Shown piece by piece: positions 20,691 to 30,171 of a stretch of DNA of 34,113 bases (position 1 is its first letter; every line of letters begins with the position of its first letter). The DNA comes from a virus: IMG/VR virus record IMGVR_UViG_3300022602_000262, positions 1 to 34,113 of that record. One strand, given 5' to 3'. The position numbers and the translations under genes are program-made. The notes under the pieces were generated by a model. It was not told the DNA's origin. It ran no database searches and was given only the letters and a program-made list of their open reading frames with translations.

Positions 20691-21755
20691 ATGCGCAATT
20701 ATACGTACAATTGGGAAGTGTCTACGATGTTCACTATGTTCATCGCTGCTTTAGATGATATAATTGTAAAAAGGTATAATAAAGATAAGGTTGCCCAAGA
20801 TCAGATTCAATGTAGATTTGTTTATGCTCCAAAGCAAAGAGTGCTTTTAGACATTTTAGATAAAGCTCAAAATATTCAGCTTCCTGTTATAGCGGTATCA
20901 AATGGCGGTATAACTAGAGATGTTAATAGAGTCTTTAATAAGATAGTCGGATCTCATCTTAATAATACTGATCCTCGTTATTCTCCCAATCTCCTTCAAC
21001 CTATACCAATTGATTTAACTATCAGCATGTCTATCCTGGCAAGATATCAAGAAGACTACGATCAGATTATAACAAACATTTTACCCTATTTTGATCCTTA
21101 TATTGAAATATCCTGGCGTATACCTGGTGTTACTGACTATGAAATTAGAAGTAAAGTAATTTGGTCTGGTAATGTAGCTACAACTTATCCGACAGATCTT
21201 AACGCTAATCAAACAGCTAGAGTTCAAGGAGATACGTCATTTACCTTTCAGGGATGGTTATTTAAAGCAATGCCAGAAGCTGATGGTAATATCTTTAATA
21301 TTGTAGTAGATTATTCTACTCTTCCTGGATTAACAACCCAGTACTCGTTAGCTACTCTTCTTAGCTCTTATCCAAATACAACTGATCGTTTTGTTCTTTC
21401 AGCTCAACCTCAACCTGATGCTATTGTTCCTTATACATCATTATTATCTGCTTCTAATGCTTATAACCTATACGGGCAATCATTTCTTGAAGTAAGTAAT
21501 GTTTACGTTTCTGGAACACCCTTTACAGGTACAGATACATTCTATAATCCGTTCTCAGGCTACTCTACTCTATCTGCTAGTTATCCTGGGTTTACTGCTG
21601 TACAGCTACTTACCTCTCAATACACTACCAATAATGAAAATTATATTCAGTTCATTATGCCTCCTCCACTTTACCCCGGTAACATAGACGTTATTGTACA
21701 GAATCCTGCAGGATATGGTAAATTAACTCAATATGCTAGTTTAACTTCTTTCTAA
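20691..21755 (+). CDS. Tail sheath stabiliser/completion protein (gp15-like)
   Basis: A 354-aa protein. The segment VSTMFTMFIAALDDIIVKRY followed by CRFVYAPKQRVLLDILDK matches T4 gp15 (YATLMGDLFSNIQIKR...VPITYASKEHFMMKL). The signature SMSILARYQEDYDQIITNIL and PYFDPYIE matches gp15 LSIFTRYEDDMFQIVEQILPYFQP. A later SFTFQGWLFKAMPEADG matches LTFEVNGWMYPPV. These are ordered and collinear. T4 gp15 is 272 aa; here a C-terminal region of about 130 residues (from about 225) rich in Ser/Thr/Pro/Tyr is extra. In T4 gp15 caps the tail tube and sheath and contacts the neck. Confidence 0.85.
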   Translation: MRNYTYNWEVSTMFTMFIAALDDIIVKRYNKDKVAQDQIQCRFVYAPKQRVLLDILDKAQNIQLPVIAVSNGGITRDVNRVFNKIVGSHLNNTDPRYSPNLLQPIPIDLTISMSILARYQEDYDQIITNILPYFDPYIEISWRIPGVTDYEIRSKVIWSGNVATTYPTDLNANQTARVQGDTSFTFQGWLFKAMPEADGNIFNIVVDYSTLPGLTTQYSLATLLSSYPNTTDRFVLSAQPQPDAIVPYTSLLSASNAYNLYGQSFLEVSNVYVSGTPFTGTDTFYNPFSGYSTLSASYPGFTAVQLLTSQYTTNNENYIQFIMPPPLYPGNIDVIVQNPAGYGKLTQYASLTSF

Positions 21756-21756
21756 T

Positions 21757-24015
21757 ATGTCTTATATACCTCCGTACTCTCAAGGTCTTCTAGTTTTTAA
21801 TTCTAATCCTTTTTATGCTGGTTACAGTAATGTAAGCGATGTTAAAAATAATAACGTTCTTGTTCGTCAGTTAGGTACTGTAGATACAATTGTATCTAAT
21901 GTAACAGCTACTCAAGTTCATGGTAACACTGTACAGTTATTAGGTTATTATAATCAAAACGATAACGGGGGTAGTACAATAGTTTGGAATGCTACTAGTA
22001 CGGCAATAGATGATAATGCAACAGTTTTTAAACCTTCTAATATTACTGGAGCTGGTCGTTGGATAAGGCAGTTTAATAACGGTATAGCAAATGTAAGAAT
22101 GTGGGGAACTAAAGAAGACGGTTCTTCAGACGACGTACCAGCTATTCAAAATGCTATTAACTATTGTTCGTTAAGCGGGGTACCGAATTTATATTTTAAC
22201 AGTAATACTTACTTTTTAAGCTCGTTTGGTATACCATGGTATGATCAAAACGGTAATTACAATAGTGTTTACGAACCAGCATATCTCGGTCTAGGTAATT
22301 ATCCTAATACAAATAATAAAGTTAATATTAATTTATACGGTAACGGGGCTACTTTATATACAAATAATTTTACATTTGTTAATGGTGTAAGTGGTATTCG
22401 AAGTTCGATATTTACAATTGTTGAAAATCTTTCTACGTGCACTATTAACGGATTCACATTAAAAAATACAGGTTACTTATGCGGCTATCAAGGTAATAGT
22501 GGTATATCTATAAGAGGTAACAAAGGAGGTAGCTTTAGTTGGGGTATTAATTCACCATACGCAATTAATAGAGATACAATTAATATATCTAATAATACCT
22601 TTATAGATTGTCATCGTGCTATTAACAGTCAGAGTTCTTATATCGCAGGTAGTGGTACAAAAACGCTTAATATAATTGGTAATAAATTTTTATACCCGAA
22701 TGGTAGTAACTCAACAAATAACGGTGGAGGCGGACAATTAGTATACATATACCCTGATACTCAAAATCTTAACGTTATTAATAATTTTGCTGAAGGTACA
22801 AGTACTGTACCTGTTAATAGTCCAAATAATTATTCAAAAGACGGGTTTATATTTTATGCAGGTATAGTTAATAAAATAGCTAATAATACTCTAGCAAGAT
22901 TTGGTGTAGAAACTTTTGCTCTAGATCAAAATTGGGACAGTTTTTATCTATCAACGTATGGCACTGGAGGTTATTTTGGGGATACAACACCTATTATAAA
23001 TAATATACCTGCTGTAGGACAATCAATAACATTAAGTTCGATTTGGATTAGTGCTAATACTTGGCAGCAAGTAGATAGTCTTACAGCTACAAACGGATTT
23101 AACATTGGTAGTTATGTTGTATGGACAGGTGGTAAATACACTATTAATGGTAATACAGATAATACTAACGATGCCGGTATATATCAAATTACTAGCTACC
23201 CTTATAGAGGTTGGACTAACTACGGTGCTACTACAGCCATTAGTGTACGAATGACTAGAGTATCAGGTGTTGATACTTATCCATATAATGTTCTTGCTAA
23301 TACAAGAACTAATACAACAGGTATTAACGTTACTGGAGGAATTTTAACACCGTTTAATCGTTCTAATACGTTTGGTGCTAGCTCGATAGTTATTGACAAC
23401 GTCTTTACGATAGGTTTAGCGGCTTCAACAGCTAATTTACAATATTTAGCACACAACCCTGCTGTAAGAGCTGAAACAGGTCAAATATATTTGTCAGGTA
23501 ATAAAATATATGGAGCCGGATTAATGCCTTTCACTACAGTAGCAGAACCGAGATCTAACTGGTTAATAGAAAAAAACGATTTTTATCTATATAATGAAAA
23601 GCCTATCTTACCTGTAGGATTCACTCACTACACAGATGGAGTGGGTGGTGTAATGTGTTTAGGTGCAGTAGTTAGAAACAATAATTTACATTTCTGGGTA
23701 GATATAAATGGTAATACAGCAACGACAGTTAACTCTGCAGTACCAGAACTTTACACTAATAATCCTCCAGATTATCAACCAACATATTATTCTGGGTTCG
23801 GCGTTAACTACGCTTATTGGGGTTGGAATCAGACTCCTCCTCTTACCGGACAAACATTTATTAATAATATATGTTATTGTTCAGTACCTTCAATGTCTGG
23901 TATGATTATACCTATTAGTCAAGCTGCTAGTATATCAAAAGCTGTTAACGGTTTAGATCCTAACTCCAATGTTTATAACTTTGTAAGCGGCAATAATATA
24001 GTATTTGGACCTTAA
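21757..24015 (+). CDS. Tailspike with beta-helix domain, possible depolymerase
   Basis: A 752-aa protein. N-terminal domain (about 1-100): VHGNTVQLLGYYNQNDNGGS followed by TGAGRWIRQF, a pattern shared by many phage tailspikes. Then MWGTKEDGSSDDVPAIQNAI (about 115-134), the classic entry of a pectate-lyase-like beta-helix (polysaccharide-active spikes often have the WGAxGDGxxDDTxAIQ motif). Asn/Ile/Gly-rich helix coils continue to about residue 620, with a beta-rich C-terminus. It starts 1 nt after the gp15-like stop, so it has been inserted between gp15 and the portal gene. Catalytic residues were not identified. Confidence 0.75.
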   Translation: MSYIPPYSQGLLVFNSNPFYAGYSNVSDVKNNNVLVRQLGTVDTIVSNVTATQVHGNTVQLLGYYNQNDNGGSTIVWNATSTAIDDNATVFKPSNITGAGRWIRQFNNGIANVRMWGTKEDGSSDDVPAIQNAINYCSLSGVPNLYFNSNTYFLSSFGIPWYDQNGNYNSVYEPAYLGLGNYPNTNNKVNINLYGNGATLYTNNFTFVNGVSGIRSSIFTIVENLSTCTINGFTLKNTGYLCGYQGNSGISIRGNKGGSFSWGINSPYAINRDTINISNNTFIDCHRAINSQSSYIAGSGTKTLNIIGNKFLYPNGSNSTNNGGGGQLVYIYPDTQNLNVINNFAEGTSTVPVNSPNNYSKDGFIFYAGIVNKIANNTLARFGVETFALDQNWDSFYLSTYGTGGYFGDTTPIINNIPAVGQSITLSSIWISANTWQQVDSLTATNGFNIGSYVVWTGGKYTINGNTDNTNDAGIYQITSYPYRGWTNYGATTAISVRMTRVSGVDTYPYNVLANTRTNTTGINVTGGILTPFNRSNTFGASSIVIDNVFTIGLAASTANLQYLAHNPAVRAETGQIYLSGNKIYGAGLMPFTTVAEPRSNWLIEKNDFYLYNEKPILPVGFTHYTDGVGGVMCLGAVVRNNNLHFWVDINGNTATTVNSAVPELYTNNPPDYQPTYYSGFGVNYAYWGWNQTPPLTGQTFINNICYCSVPSMSGMIIPISQAASISKAVNGLDPNSNVYNFVSGNNIVFGP

Positions 24016-24045
24016 CATTTTAGTTTAAAAACAATACACTCTGCA

Positions 24046-24052
24046 TTAAATA
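24046..24052 (+). promoter_or_regulatory. Late-promoter-like box TTAAATA
   Basis: TTAAATA, 6 nt before the portal ATG at 24059. Confidence 0.4.
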
Positions 24053-24058
24053 ATAAAC

Positions 24059-25966
24059 ATGATTAGTACATCTACGTCATATAATAATGCTGTTCCAGGT
24101 GATTCTCAAGGACCTAGAAACGATCAAGCGTTTCCGTCTACGACGTTATTAGGTGCTTTCGTATCTAGACTTCCTTATGCTTATCAGATTCTTGATAGCA
24201 TGATGCAAAGGAATCCTAAGTTCCCTCTCTTTAAGGGAGCTGCTCCAAAGAGAGAGGAAATGATTCAAGATGAATCTGTATTCTTACATGAACCTGCTTT
24301 TCAACAAGCCCCTGCTGGTACCCCTAGTAGCTTACTAATTAATAAAGATTATCAGGCGTTCATTTACGCAAATGTTGATAAAGATAAAGCACGTCGTTTA
24401 ACTGATTATCGTCGAATGGCAGCTTATGCAGAATTAGCTGACTGTTTAGATGAAATTGCTGACGAATGTATTGTTAAGGATGAAAATGATATTATTGTTA
24501 GCTTTAGCTTAAGAGGTGATTACACAAAAGAAGTTAAAGATATTGTTGAAAAAGAATTCAAGAAGTTTGTTAATATATTTGACTTAGAAGATTCTGGTTG
24601 GGAGTATTTCCGTCAGTTCTTAATTGATGGTGAATTATACTTTGAAAATATTATTGATGATGAACGTCCTCATTTAGGTATTATCGGCATGATATCAATG
24701 CCGGCTGAGTTAATCAACCCTGTATATCAGAACGTACAAAATGAAATGGTTAAAGGATTCTTAATTCGTAAACCTGTACTAGGTCCAGCAACATCAGTTA
24801 ATCAAAAGGATCAAGAAGAATTATTCTTCATGCAAAAGGCTCAGGTCACTTATGTTCACTCCGGTATCTGGAATGAATATAAAGCCATTCGTTTACCTTA
24901 TATTGAGAACGCAAAGCGTGCCTATCGTCAGTTATCTCTTATTGAAGACTCAATTGTTATCTATCGTTTAGTTAGAGCTCCTGAACGTCTCAAGTTTACT
25001 ATCTATACTGGTAACATGCCAGCTCCAAAAGCTGAAGCTTATCTCCGTCGATTAATGCAGCAGTACTGGTCCAAGAAGAATTGGGATACTGGTGCTGGTA
25101 ATAGCCCGAAGGGTGGTGTAACAAACGTTTATGATCCCCAAAGCATGTTAGATGCTTATTGGTTTACTAAGGACGCTCAGGGTAATGGCTCCGATGTTTC
25201 TTCTCTTCCTTCTGGAGCCAACTTAGGTGAAATGAAAGACTTGGAATACTTCTTAAAGAAGCTTTACAACTCCTTAAAGATTCCAACTACCCGCTTCTTA
25301 GGAGATTCTCAGCCCTTTAAGGATGGTACTGAAATTACTCGAGACGAATTACGTTTTGCTCGTTTCATTATTCGTATCCAGCGTCAGTTTGCAACCTCTA
25401 TTAGAGATACCTTTATTGCTCACTTAAAGTTAAAAGGTTATTGGAAGCAGTACAAGTTAAAAGAGCGAGCTATTCACGCTGAATTTAACGTACCATCAAC
25501 ATTCATGGCAATGAGAGATCAACAGTTGTTGGATCTCAAGATGGATAACTTTAATAAAGCTACTCAAAATTCTTCTATTGCTCCTTCTTATGCTCAGAAG
25601 TATCAGTTAGGCTTATCTGATGAGCTCATGAAAGAGAATAGAGATTGGTTGAAAAAAGATGCTGCTCTTGAATGGGAAATAGGTCAGATTAAACAAATGG
25701 GTCCAAACTTTAGAGAGATACTTCAGGCTCAAATGGGAGGAGCTGAAGGTGCTGCAGCAGCCGGGTTAGGCGGAGGAGGCGGCGGAGGTGGAAGCTTACC
25801 AGGTATACCTCCAGCTGGTGGAGGTGGAGAAGAAATTCCTGAATTTGGTGGAACTGCACCAGTAGGAGCAGAAGGAGCACCAGGTGGGGAAACACCTCCA
25901 GGTCAAGGACCTCCAATAACTAATGCAGGTACGGCTCAGGGCGGTAATGAAGCAGCTCCTGCCTAA
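24059..25966 (+). CDS. Portal vertex protein (gp20-like)
   Basis: A 635-aa dodecameric portal through which DNA is packaged and ejected. Recognisable T4 gp20 features in order: YRRMAAYAELADCLDEIADE, FRQFLIDGELYFENIIDDE, LPYIENAKRAYRQLSLIEDS, IVIYRLVRAPERLKFTIYTG, NMPAPKAEAYLRRLMQQYWS, LGEMKDLEYFLKKLYNSLKI, PTTRFLGD and DELRFARFIIRIQRQFATSI. The last 80 residues are Gly/Pro/Ala-rich (GLGGGGGGGG and similar), a low-complexity tail not found in T4 gp20 (524 aa). Codon use (more CGT/CTC/TTC, GC-richer) looks more like that of a highly expressed gene than the fibre genes. Confidence 0.93.
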   Translation: MISTSTSYNNAVPGDSQGPRNDQAFPSTTLLGAFVSRLPYAYQILDSMMQRNPKFPLFKGAAPKREEMIQDESVFLHEPAFQQAPAGTPSSLLINKDYQAFIYANVDKDKARRLTDYRRMAAYAELADCLDEIADECIVKDENDIIVSFSLRGDYTKEVKDIVEKEFKKFVNIFDLEDSGWEYFRQFLIDGELYFENIIDDERPHLGIIGMISMPAELINPVYQNVQNEMVKGFLIRKPVLGPATSVNQKDQEELFFMQKAQVTYVHSGIWNEYKAIRLPYIENAKRAYRQLSLIEDSIVIYRLVRAPERLKFTIYTGNMPAPKAEAYLRRLMQQYWSKKNWDTGAGNSPKGGVTNVYDPQSMLDAYWFTKDAQGNGSDVSSLPSGANLGEMKDLEYFLKKLYNSLKIPTTRFLGDSQPFKDGTEITRDELRFARFIIRIQRQFATSIRDTFIAHLKLKGYWKQYKLKERAIHAEFNVPSTFMAMRDQQLLDLKMDNFNKATQNSSIAPSYAQKYQLGLSDELMKENRDWLKKDAALEWEIGQIKQMGPNFREILQAQMGGAEGAAAAGLGGGGGGGGSLPGIPPAGGGGEEIPEFGGTAPVGAEGAPGGETPPGQGPPITNAGTAQGGNEAAPA

Positions 25967-25973
25967 AAATAAC

Positions 25974-25995
25974 TAGCGTATTATTTCTTACGCTA
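25974..25995 (+). terminator. Hairpin overlapping a late promoter
   Basis: TAGCGTA, 8-nt loop, TACGCTA (7-bp perfect stem) follows the portal gene. Its 3' arm supplies the first two bases of the TATAAATA box at 25994. There is no T-tract. It may be a transcript 3' end or a processing site. Confidence 0.4.
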
Positions 25996-26001
25996 TAAAT
26001 A
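25994..26001 (+). promoter_or_regulatory. T4-type late promoter TATAAATA
   Basis: A perfect 8/8 match to the T4 late promoter, 12 nt before the ATG at 26014. It is the best promoter match in the window and would require a gp55-like sigma factor, not seen here. Confidence 0.6.
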
Positions 26002-26013
26002 CTTTAGGTAACC

Positions 26014-27471
26014 ATGTCTGATGATATTATTAATTTCTATAAAAAAGCCTCTGATGTTGAAGAGGTAGTACCGGAGATAGTTACTGAGGAAGTTAAATCA
26101 GAATCTATTGAAGTACCTGAAGATGATCCGTTACAAACTGTATTTCAAACATTAGTTGAAAACTTACAGAAGACAAAAGCTTCTGAATTTAATAAACCTA
26201 AAGAAGAAATTATAGAAGAAAGTAACGAAGAGCCGTTTGCTAAGTTCTTGGGTAATGTTGCTAATATTATTAGAGAGGATAGTAAGCTTCAAACAGATGA
26301 GCAAATAAAAGAAGCTACTATAGGTTTCATAAACAAAATTAAAGATAAAGATTTAAAACCTGTAGAAGAAAAAAAGAAAAGAATTCCTTATGCCCCTGCT
26401 AAACTTTTAAAAAATTACCCGAAGAAAAAACTTAATAAGTTACCTACAGTTATTGAGCCTAAAGAGGTAGTAAAAGAAGAACCAGTTGTAGAAGAAGTTG
26501 AAGAACCTACAGTAAGAAATGCTTACGTTAAAGAGCTTAAGACAAAAGATGATAAGGTAAGAAAGAATCATACACCTGGTAAGCCAACAGATCTTAAAAC
26601 ACTAGTTGAAAAGAAAGTTAGAGAAGAAATAGATAAGTTTAGTCAGCATTTTGCTCAAATTAGTATGACTGCAGGTGGTGGAGGATCGGTAGCTGTTCAA
26701 TACGCTGACGGTGGAACAATGAGAGGAGACTTAAATGTTACTGGTAAGTATCTTTCTGGAGGTATAGATTTAGCTACTGTATTTTCTGGAGGTGGTGGAG
26801 GTTCTCCAACAAATTCCTTATCAGCAAACGGCTATACTTTAACTCTTAATAATGATGGATCAGTTACATTCCCTGATAATATTATTAGATCGGAATATGA
26901 TGCTCCTATTACTATAGTATCAGAAAGTTTAAATGATATATACTATTCTGGTATTGCTTTATCGCCATATGCTTTTTACGCTTATGATAATGCTGGTAAT
27001 AATATATATTTTAATAGTACAGATAATAATATTATTTTAGAAACATTATCCGCTAATCCTTGGACGTTTGATCATAAAGGTACTTTGATCGGTCCTAATA
27101 ATGTTTTAACTGTCGGTGGTACAATTAGTGCTTTAGGTCCTATTTTATCAGGAGGTGTCGATATAGCTACATTACTTGGTCAAGGAGGCACAACAATATC
27201 AGCTACAACAACTGCTAACTGGCAAAGTACATATCAAACAGTTTGTGCTTTATCTGCTAATTGGAATACTGCTTATAGTATTACATCTACTACAGCTACT
27301 ACATTTAATGTTAATAATCTTTCTGCACAAAACACGGTATCGACAGTTAATTTAACAATTAATAAAGCACCACAAACATTTGTTAACCCTGTAACTGCTT
27401 CAGGTACATTTTTAGTTGTTAATGTTAATGGTACAAATCAAGCTATTCAGCTCTGGAATTATTCATCGTAA
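26014..27471 (+). CDS. Fibre-associated structural protein with acidic N-terminus
   Basis: A 485-aa protein. Residues 1-200 are highly charged and probably disordered or helical (repeats of Glu/Lys/Val, Pro-rich). A helix (TLVEKKVREEIDKFSQHFAQ) follows, then MTAGGGGSVAVQYADGGTMRGDLNVTG and a fibre-type C-terminal half: ISGTISALGPILSGGVDIATL-like strands, the TTANWQSTYQTVCALSANW module, TATTFNVNNLSA, and the end NPVTASGTFLVVNVNGTNQAIQLWNYSS-type tail, also present in the fibre at 27838. The charged N-terminus is unlike the other fibres, so it may anchor to the virion. Confidence 0.6.
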   Translation: MSDDIINFYKKASDVEEVVPEIVTEEVKSESIEVPEDDPLQTVFQTLVENLQKTKASEFNKPKEEIIEESNEEPFAKFLGNVANIIREDSKLQTDEQIKEATIGFINKIKDKDLKPVEEKKKRIPYAPAKLLKNYPKKKLNKLPTVIEPKEVVKEEPVVEEVEEPTVRNAYVKELKTKDDKVRKNHTPGKPTDLKTLVEKKVREEIDKFSQHFAQISMTAGGGGSVAVQYADGGTMRGDLNVTGKYLSGGIDLATVFSGGGGGSPTNSLSANGYTLTLNNDGSVTFPDNIIRSEYDAPITIVSESLNDIYYSGIALSPYAFYAYDNAGNNIYFNSTDNNIILETLSANPWTFDHKGTLIGPNNVLTVGGTISALGPILSGGVDIATLLGQGGTTISATTTANWQSTYQTVCALSANWNTAYSITSTTATTFNVNNLSAQNTVSTVNLTINKAPQTFVNPVTASGTFLVVNVNGTNQAIQLWNYSS

Positions 27472-27483
27472 TAAAGTATTTGC

Positions 27484-27490
27484 ATAAATA
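27484..27490 (+). promoter_or_regulatory. Late-promoter-like box ATAAATA
   Basis: ATAAATA, 5 nt before the ATG at 27496. Confidence 0.45.
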
Positions 27491-27495
27491 ATAGT

Positions 27496-27837
27496 ATGCT
27501 TCCGTATACTATCCCTCCAGCACTCAGAGGTGATACCTGGTCAGGTATTACATCCATTACTATTACCAATAGTGGTGTACCTATAAGTCTTTCAGGTGCA
27601 TTGATTAAGATGCAGTTAAGAGAGGATTTAGATGCTCCTGTTGCTTTAGAACTTTCTACAGATAACGGACTTATAGTTATTACTAATCCATTGAGCGGTA
27701 TATTTCAAATTCCTCCTCAAATTATTAATATTCCTTTTGATACATACAATTACGATATTCAAGTGACATTTCCAAATGGTACTGTTACAACCTATATAGC
27801 AGGTACTTGGCAGATTACTCCAGATATTACCCAGTAA
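27496..27837 (+). CDS. Small baseplate/fibre protein, BppU-like Ig domain
   Basis: A 113-aa protein that reads as one all-beta domain: MLPYTIPPALRGDTWSGITS, LSGALIKMQLREDLDAP, LELSTDNGLIVITNPLSGIF, NYDIQVTFPNGTVTTYIAG and a terminal WQITPDITQ. I know this pattern from small phage proteins preceding fibre genes and from BppU N-terminal-type domains. Its stop is directly followed by the ATG of the next fibre gene (TAAATG), so it may form an adaptor for that fibre. Confidence 0.6.
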   Translation: MLPYTIPPALRGDTWSGITSITITNSGVPISLSGALIKMQLREDLDAPVALELSTDNGLIVITNPLSGIFQIPPQIINIPFDTYNYDIQVTFPNGTVTTYIAGTWQITPDITQ

Positions 27838-30147
27838 ATGAGCGACACTATTACAGTAAATACCTCAACAACTAATATAACGTTGAGTGTTTTTTCTCAA
27901 CCTAACAATATTAATGTTAAAGTTGTTGAAGCTGGAGCTGTTTGGGGGTCGATAAATGGAACAATTACCAATCAAGCCGATTTAGTTAATTATATTGGCG
28001 GTTTAGGTGTAACATCTCCTTACGGTTTTGCAGCAAGCAATACAAGTATCTTTCCTCTTAATGGTACTAATGTTATAGCTGCTACTGCTACTAATAGTGT
28101 TATAGCGGGGGGTCAACACAATTCTGTTTCCGGTTATTATTCTGCTATTGGCGGCGGTGGCGGTAATAAGATATGTGACTACGGATATAATATTATAGCA
28201 GGTGGGCAATCTAATACTATTTCCTGTTGCTATAATAACTTTATAGGTAGCGGTTTTTTAAATACAGCTTGTGGTAAAGCAGTAAGTATTGTTGGTGGTG
28301 TTAGTAATACTGCTTCCGGTAATTATTCAACCCTCGTTGGAGGCTTTAGTAGTTTAGCTTCAGGTAATTTTTCTTTTGTTGGTGGTGGCAACAGTAATAA
28401 AGCTTGTGGGTGTACTTCTACTGTGGGGGGGGGTTTAGGTAATACAGCTTCTGCAAGATATGCTACAGTGGGAGGCGGTGTATGTAATACTGCTAGTTTA
28501 TATTATACTGTTATAGCAGGTGGATCGAATAACATTGCTGAAAATACAGGCTCTAATATATCTGGCGGAATATTTAATAGAGTTAATGGTGCAGTCTCTA
28601 CTATAGCTGGAGGACAGTATAATACGGCTTCAGGCAATTATGCTAATATAGCTGGTGGTTCAAATAATTGTACTTGTGGAAATTGTTCAACCGTTAGTGG
28701 GGGATATAATAATTGTGCTTTAGGTACATCTTCTACTATAGCAGGTGGCGCTTTTAATACCGTTTTTGGAAATTATTCAAGTATAGGCGGAGGGTTAAAT
28801 AATAATACTTCTGGTAATTATTCATCAATCGTTGGCGGGCAAAGTAATTATACTTGTCTCAGTAATACATTTGTTTTAGGATCTAATCTTAGTGCCTCTC
28901 AACCAGATTATACATATGTGAATAATCTTAGTACTCCGGGTAGTATTTGTGCTGGTACATTTTATGGAGACGGTAGTCATTTAATAGGAGCATCTCTTCC
29001 TGGACAAGCAGGTATTAATTCTTTAATTACTAATACATCTGGTAATTGGAATACAGCTTATAATGTTGCTACCTCTTATAGTTCTGTATCAGGTACGTTT
29101 GCTACTAATACAACAGTTAATACATTAACTAGTCTTTTAACATTAACAACTACTACTAAAACTTTAACAGGTTTCTTAACCCCTCTAACAACTACTAATA
29201 CTCTTACAAGTCTCCTAGTTACAAATACAGTATTCGGTAACTATCAGACTAACGTTGCTAATACAACAGCTACTCTATTACCAACTTCAGTTTATCAAAA
29301 CGCTTCTGGTTCTTTTGCTACTAATACAGCACTTAACGCCGCTTCAGGCCTTTTAACACCTTTAACTACTACTAATACTTTAACTAGTCTTTTAGTTACA
29401 AATATAGCATTTAGTAGCTATCAAACTAATGTTGCTAATACAACAGCTACTCTTTTACCTACTTCAGTTTATCAAAGTGCTTCAGGTTCTTTTGCTACAA
29501 ATACTAATGTTAACTCTCTTACAAGTCTCTTAGTTAAAACAACTGATCTTAATACATTAAGTGCTACTCTCTTAACACGTACAGATGCCAATACTCTTAG
29601 TAGTTTATTAACATTAACAACTACTACAAATACTTTAACAGGGTTATTAGTAAAAACTACAGATCTTAATACTCTTTCTGCTACTTTACTGACTCGCACT
29701 GATGCTAATACATTAACAAGTCTCTTAATAACAAATACAAGTTTTAATAACGTTTCAGGGAACTGGCAATCGACATACGCTACTGTATGTGCTTTAAGTG
29801 CTAACTGGCAGAGTGCTTATACAAAAGTATCCGCTAACAATCTTTATCTTAATGCTAATACAACTTCGTTAAGTGCTTTAAACGCCTATTTAGTAGTACA
29901 AACAATTTCTGCTGCTAGTTATGTTGGTATTCCTTCTTCAGGTGGATCAGCAACAGGGGCGTATTTACCGTTAAGCGGGGGCACATTAACAGGTAATCTT
30001 ACAGCTAGTTATATTGCTGTAAGTAGTTTAAATATAACATCTGCACCGGTAACATTTAATAACCCTGTTACCGCATCAGGTACATTTGTAATTGTAAATA
30101 TTAACGGTACGAATCAAGCCCTTCAACTTTGGAATTACACTTCTTAA
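27838..30147 (+). CDS. Beta-roll and coiled-coil tail fibre
   Basis: A 769-aa fibre. N-terminal beta domain (1-60) with VKVVEAGAVWGSINGTITNQ, then about 18 Gly-rich beta-roll turns (80-345) containing about 17 Cys, then the collar FVLGSN...YTYVNNLSTPGSIC. A long Thr/Leu/Ser coiled-coil-like region follows (about 400-650) with a duplicated 59-residue unit and shorter repeats such as KTTDLNTLSATLLTRTDANT. Then come SGNWQSTYATVCALSANWQ, YLPLSGGTLTGNL and the C-terminal VTASGTFVIVNINGTNQAL tail shared with the protein at 26014. Its ATG directly follows the previous stop. Confidence 0.75.
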   Translation: MSDTITVNTSTTNITLSVFSQPNNINVKVVEAGAVWGSINGTITNQADLVNYIGGLGVTSPYGFAASNTSIFPLNGTNVIAATATNSVIAGGQHNSVSGYYSAIGGGGGNKICDYGYNIIAGGQSNTISCCYNNFIGSGFLNTACGKAVSIVGGVSNTASGNYSTLVGGFSSLASGNFSFVGGGNSNKACGCTSTVGGGLGNTASARYATVGGGVCNTASLYYTVIAGGSNNIAENTGSNISGGIFNRVNGAVSTIAGGQYNTASGNYANIAGGSNNCTCGNCSTVSGGYNNCALGTSSTIAGGAFNTVFGNYSSIGGGLNNNTSGNYSSIVGGQSNYTCLSNTFVLGSNLSASQPDYTYVNNLSTPGSICAGTFYGDGSHLIGASLPGQAGINSLITNTSGNWNTAYNVATSYSSVSGTFATNTTVNTLTSLLTLTTTTKTLTGFLTPLTTTNTLTSLLVTNTVFGNYQTNVANTTATLLPTSVYQNASGSFATNTALNAASGLLTPLTTTNTLTSLLVTNIAFSSYQTNVANTTATLLPTSVYQSASGSFATNTNVNSLTSLLVKTTDLNTLSATLLTRTDANTLSSLLTLTTTTNTLTGLLVKTTDLNTLSATLLTRTDANTLTSLLITNTSFNNVSGNWQSTYATVCALSANWQSAYTKVSANNLYLNANTTSLSALNAYLVVQTISAASYVGIPSSGGSATGAYLPLSGGTLTGNLTASYIAVSSLNITSAPVTFNNPVTASGTFVIVNINGTNQALQLWNYTS
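29179..29532 (+). repeat. 177-bp in-frame duplication in fibre shaft
   Basis: Two units of 177 bp (59 residues) start at 29179 and 29356 and each encode TPLTTTNTLTSLLVTN, YQTNVANTTATLLPTSVYQ and ASGSFATNT. The units differ at scattered, mostly silent sites, so the duplication is older than the one at 8324. Confidence 0.7.
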
Positions 30148-30155
30148 CATTATCA

Positions 30156-30162
30156 TTAAATA
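30156..30162 (+). promoter_or_regulatory. Late-promoter-like box TTAAATA
   Basis: TTAAATA, 9 nt before the ATG at 30172. The leader TTAAATATATAAGA resembles those at 6794 and 9160. Confidence 0.4.
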
Positions 30163-30171
30163 TATAAGACT

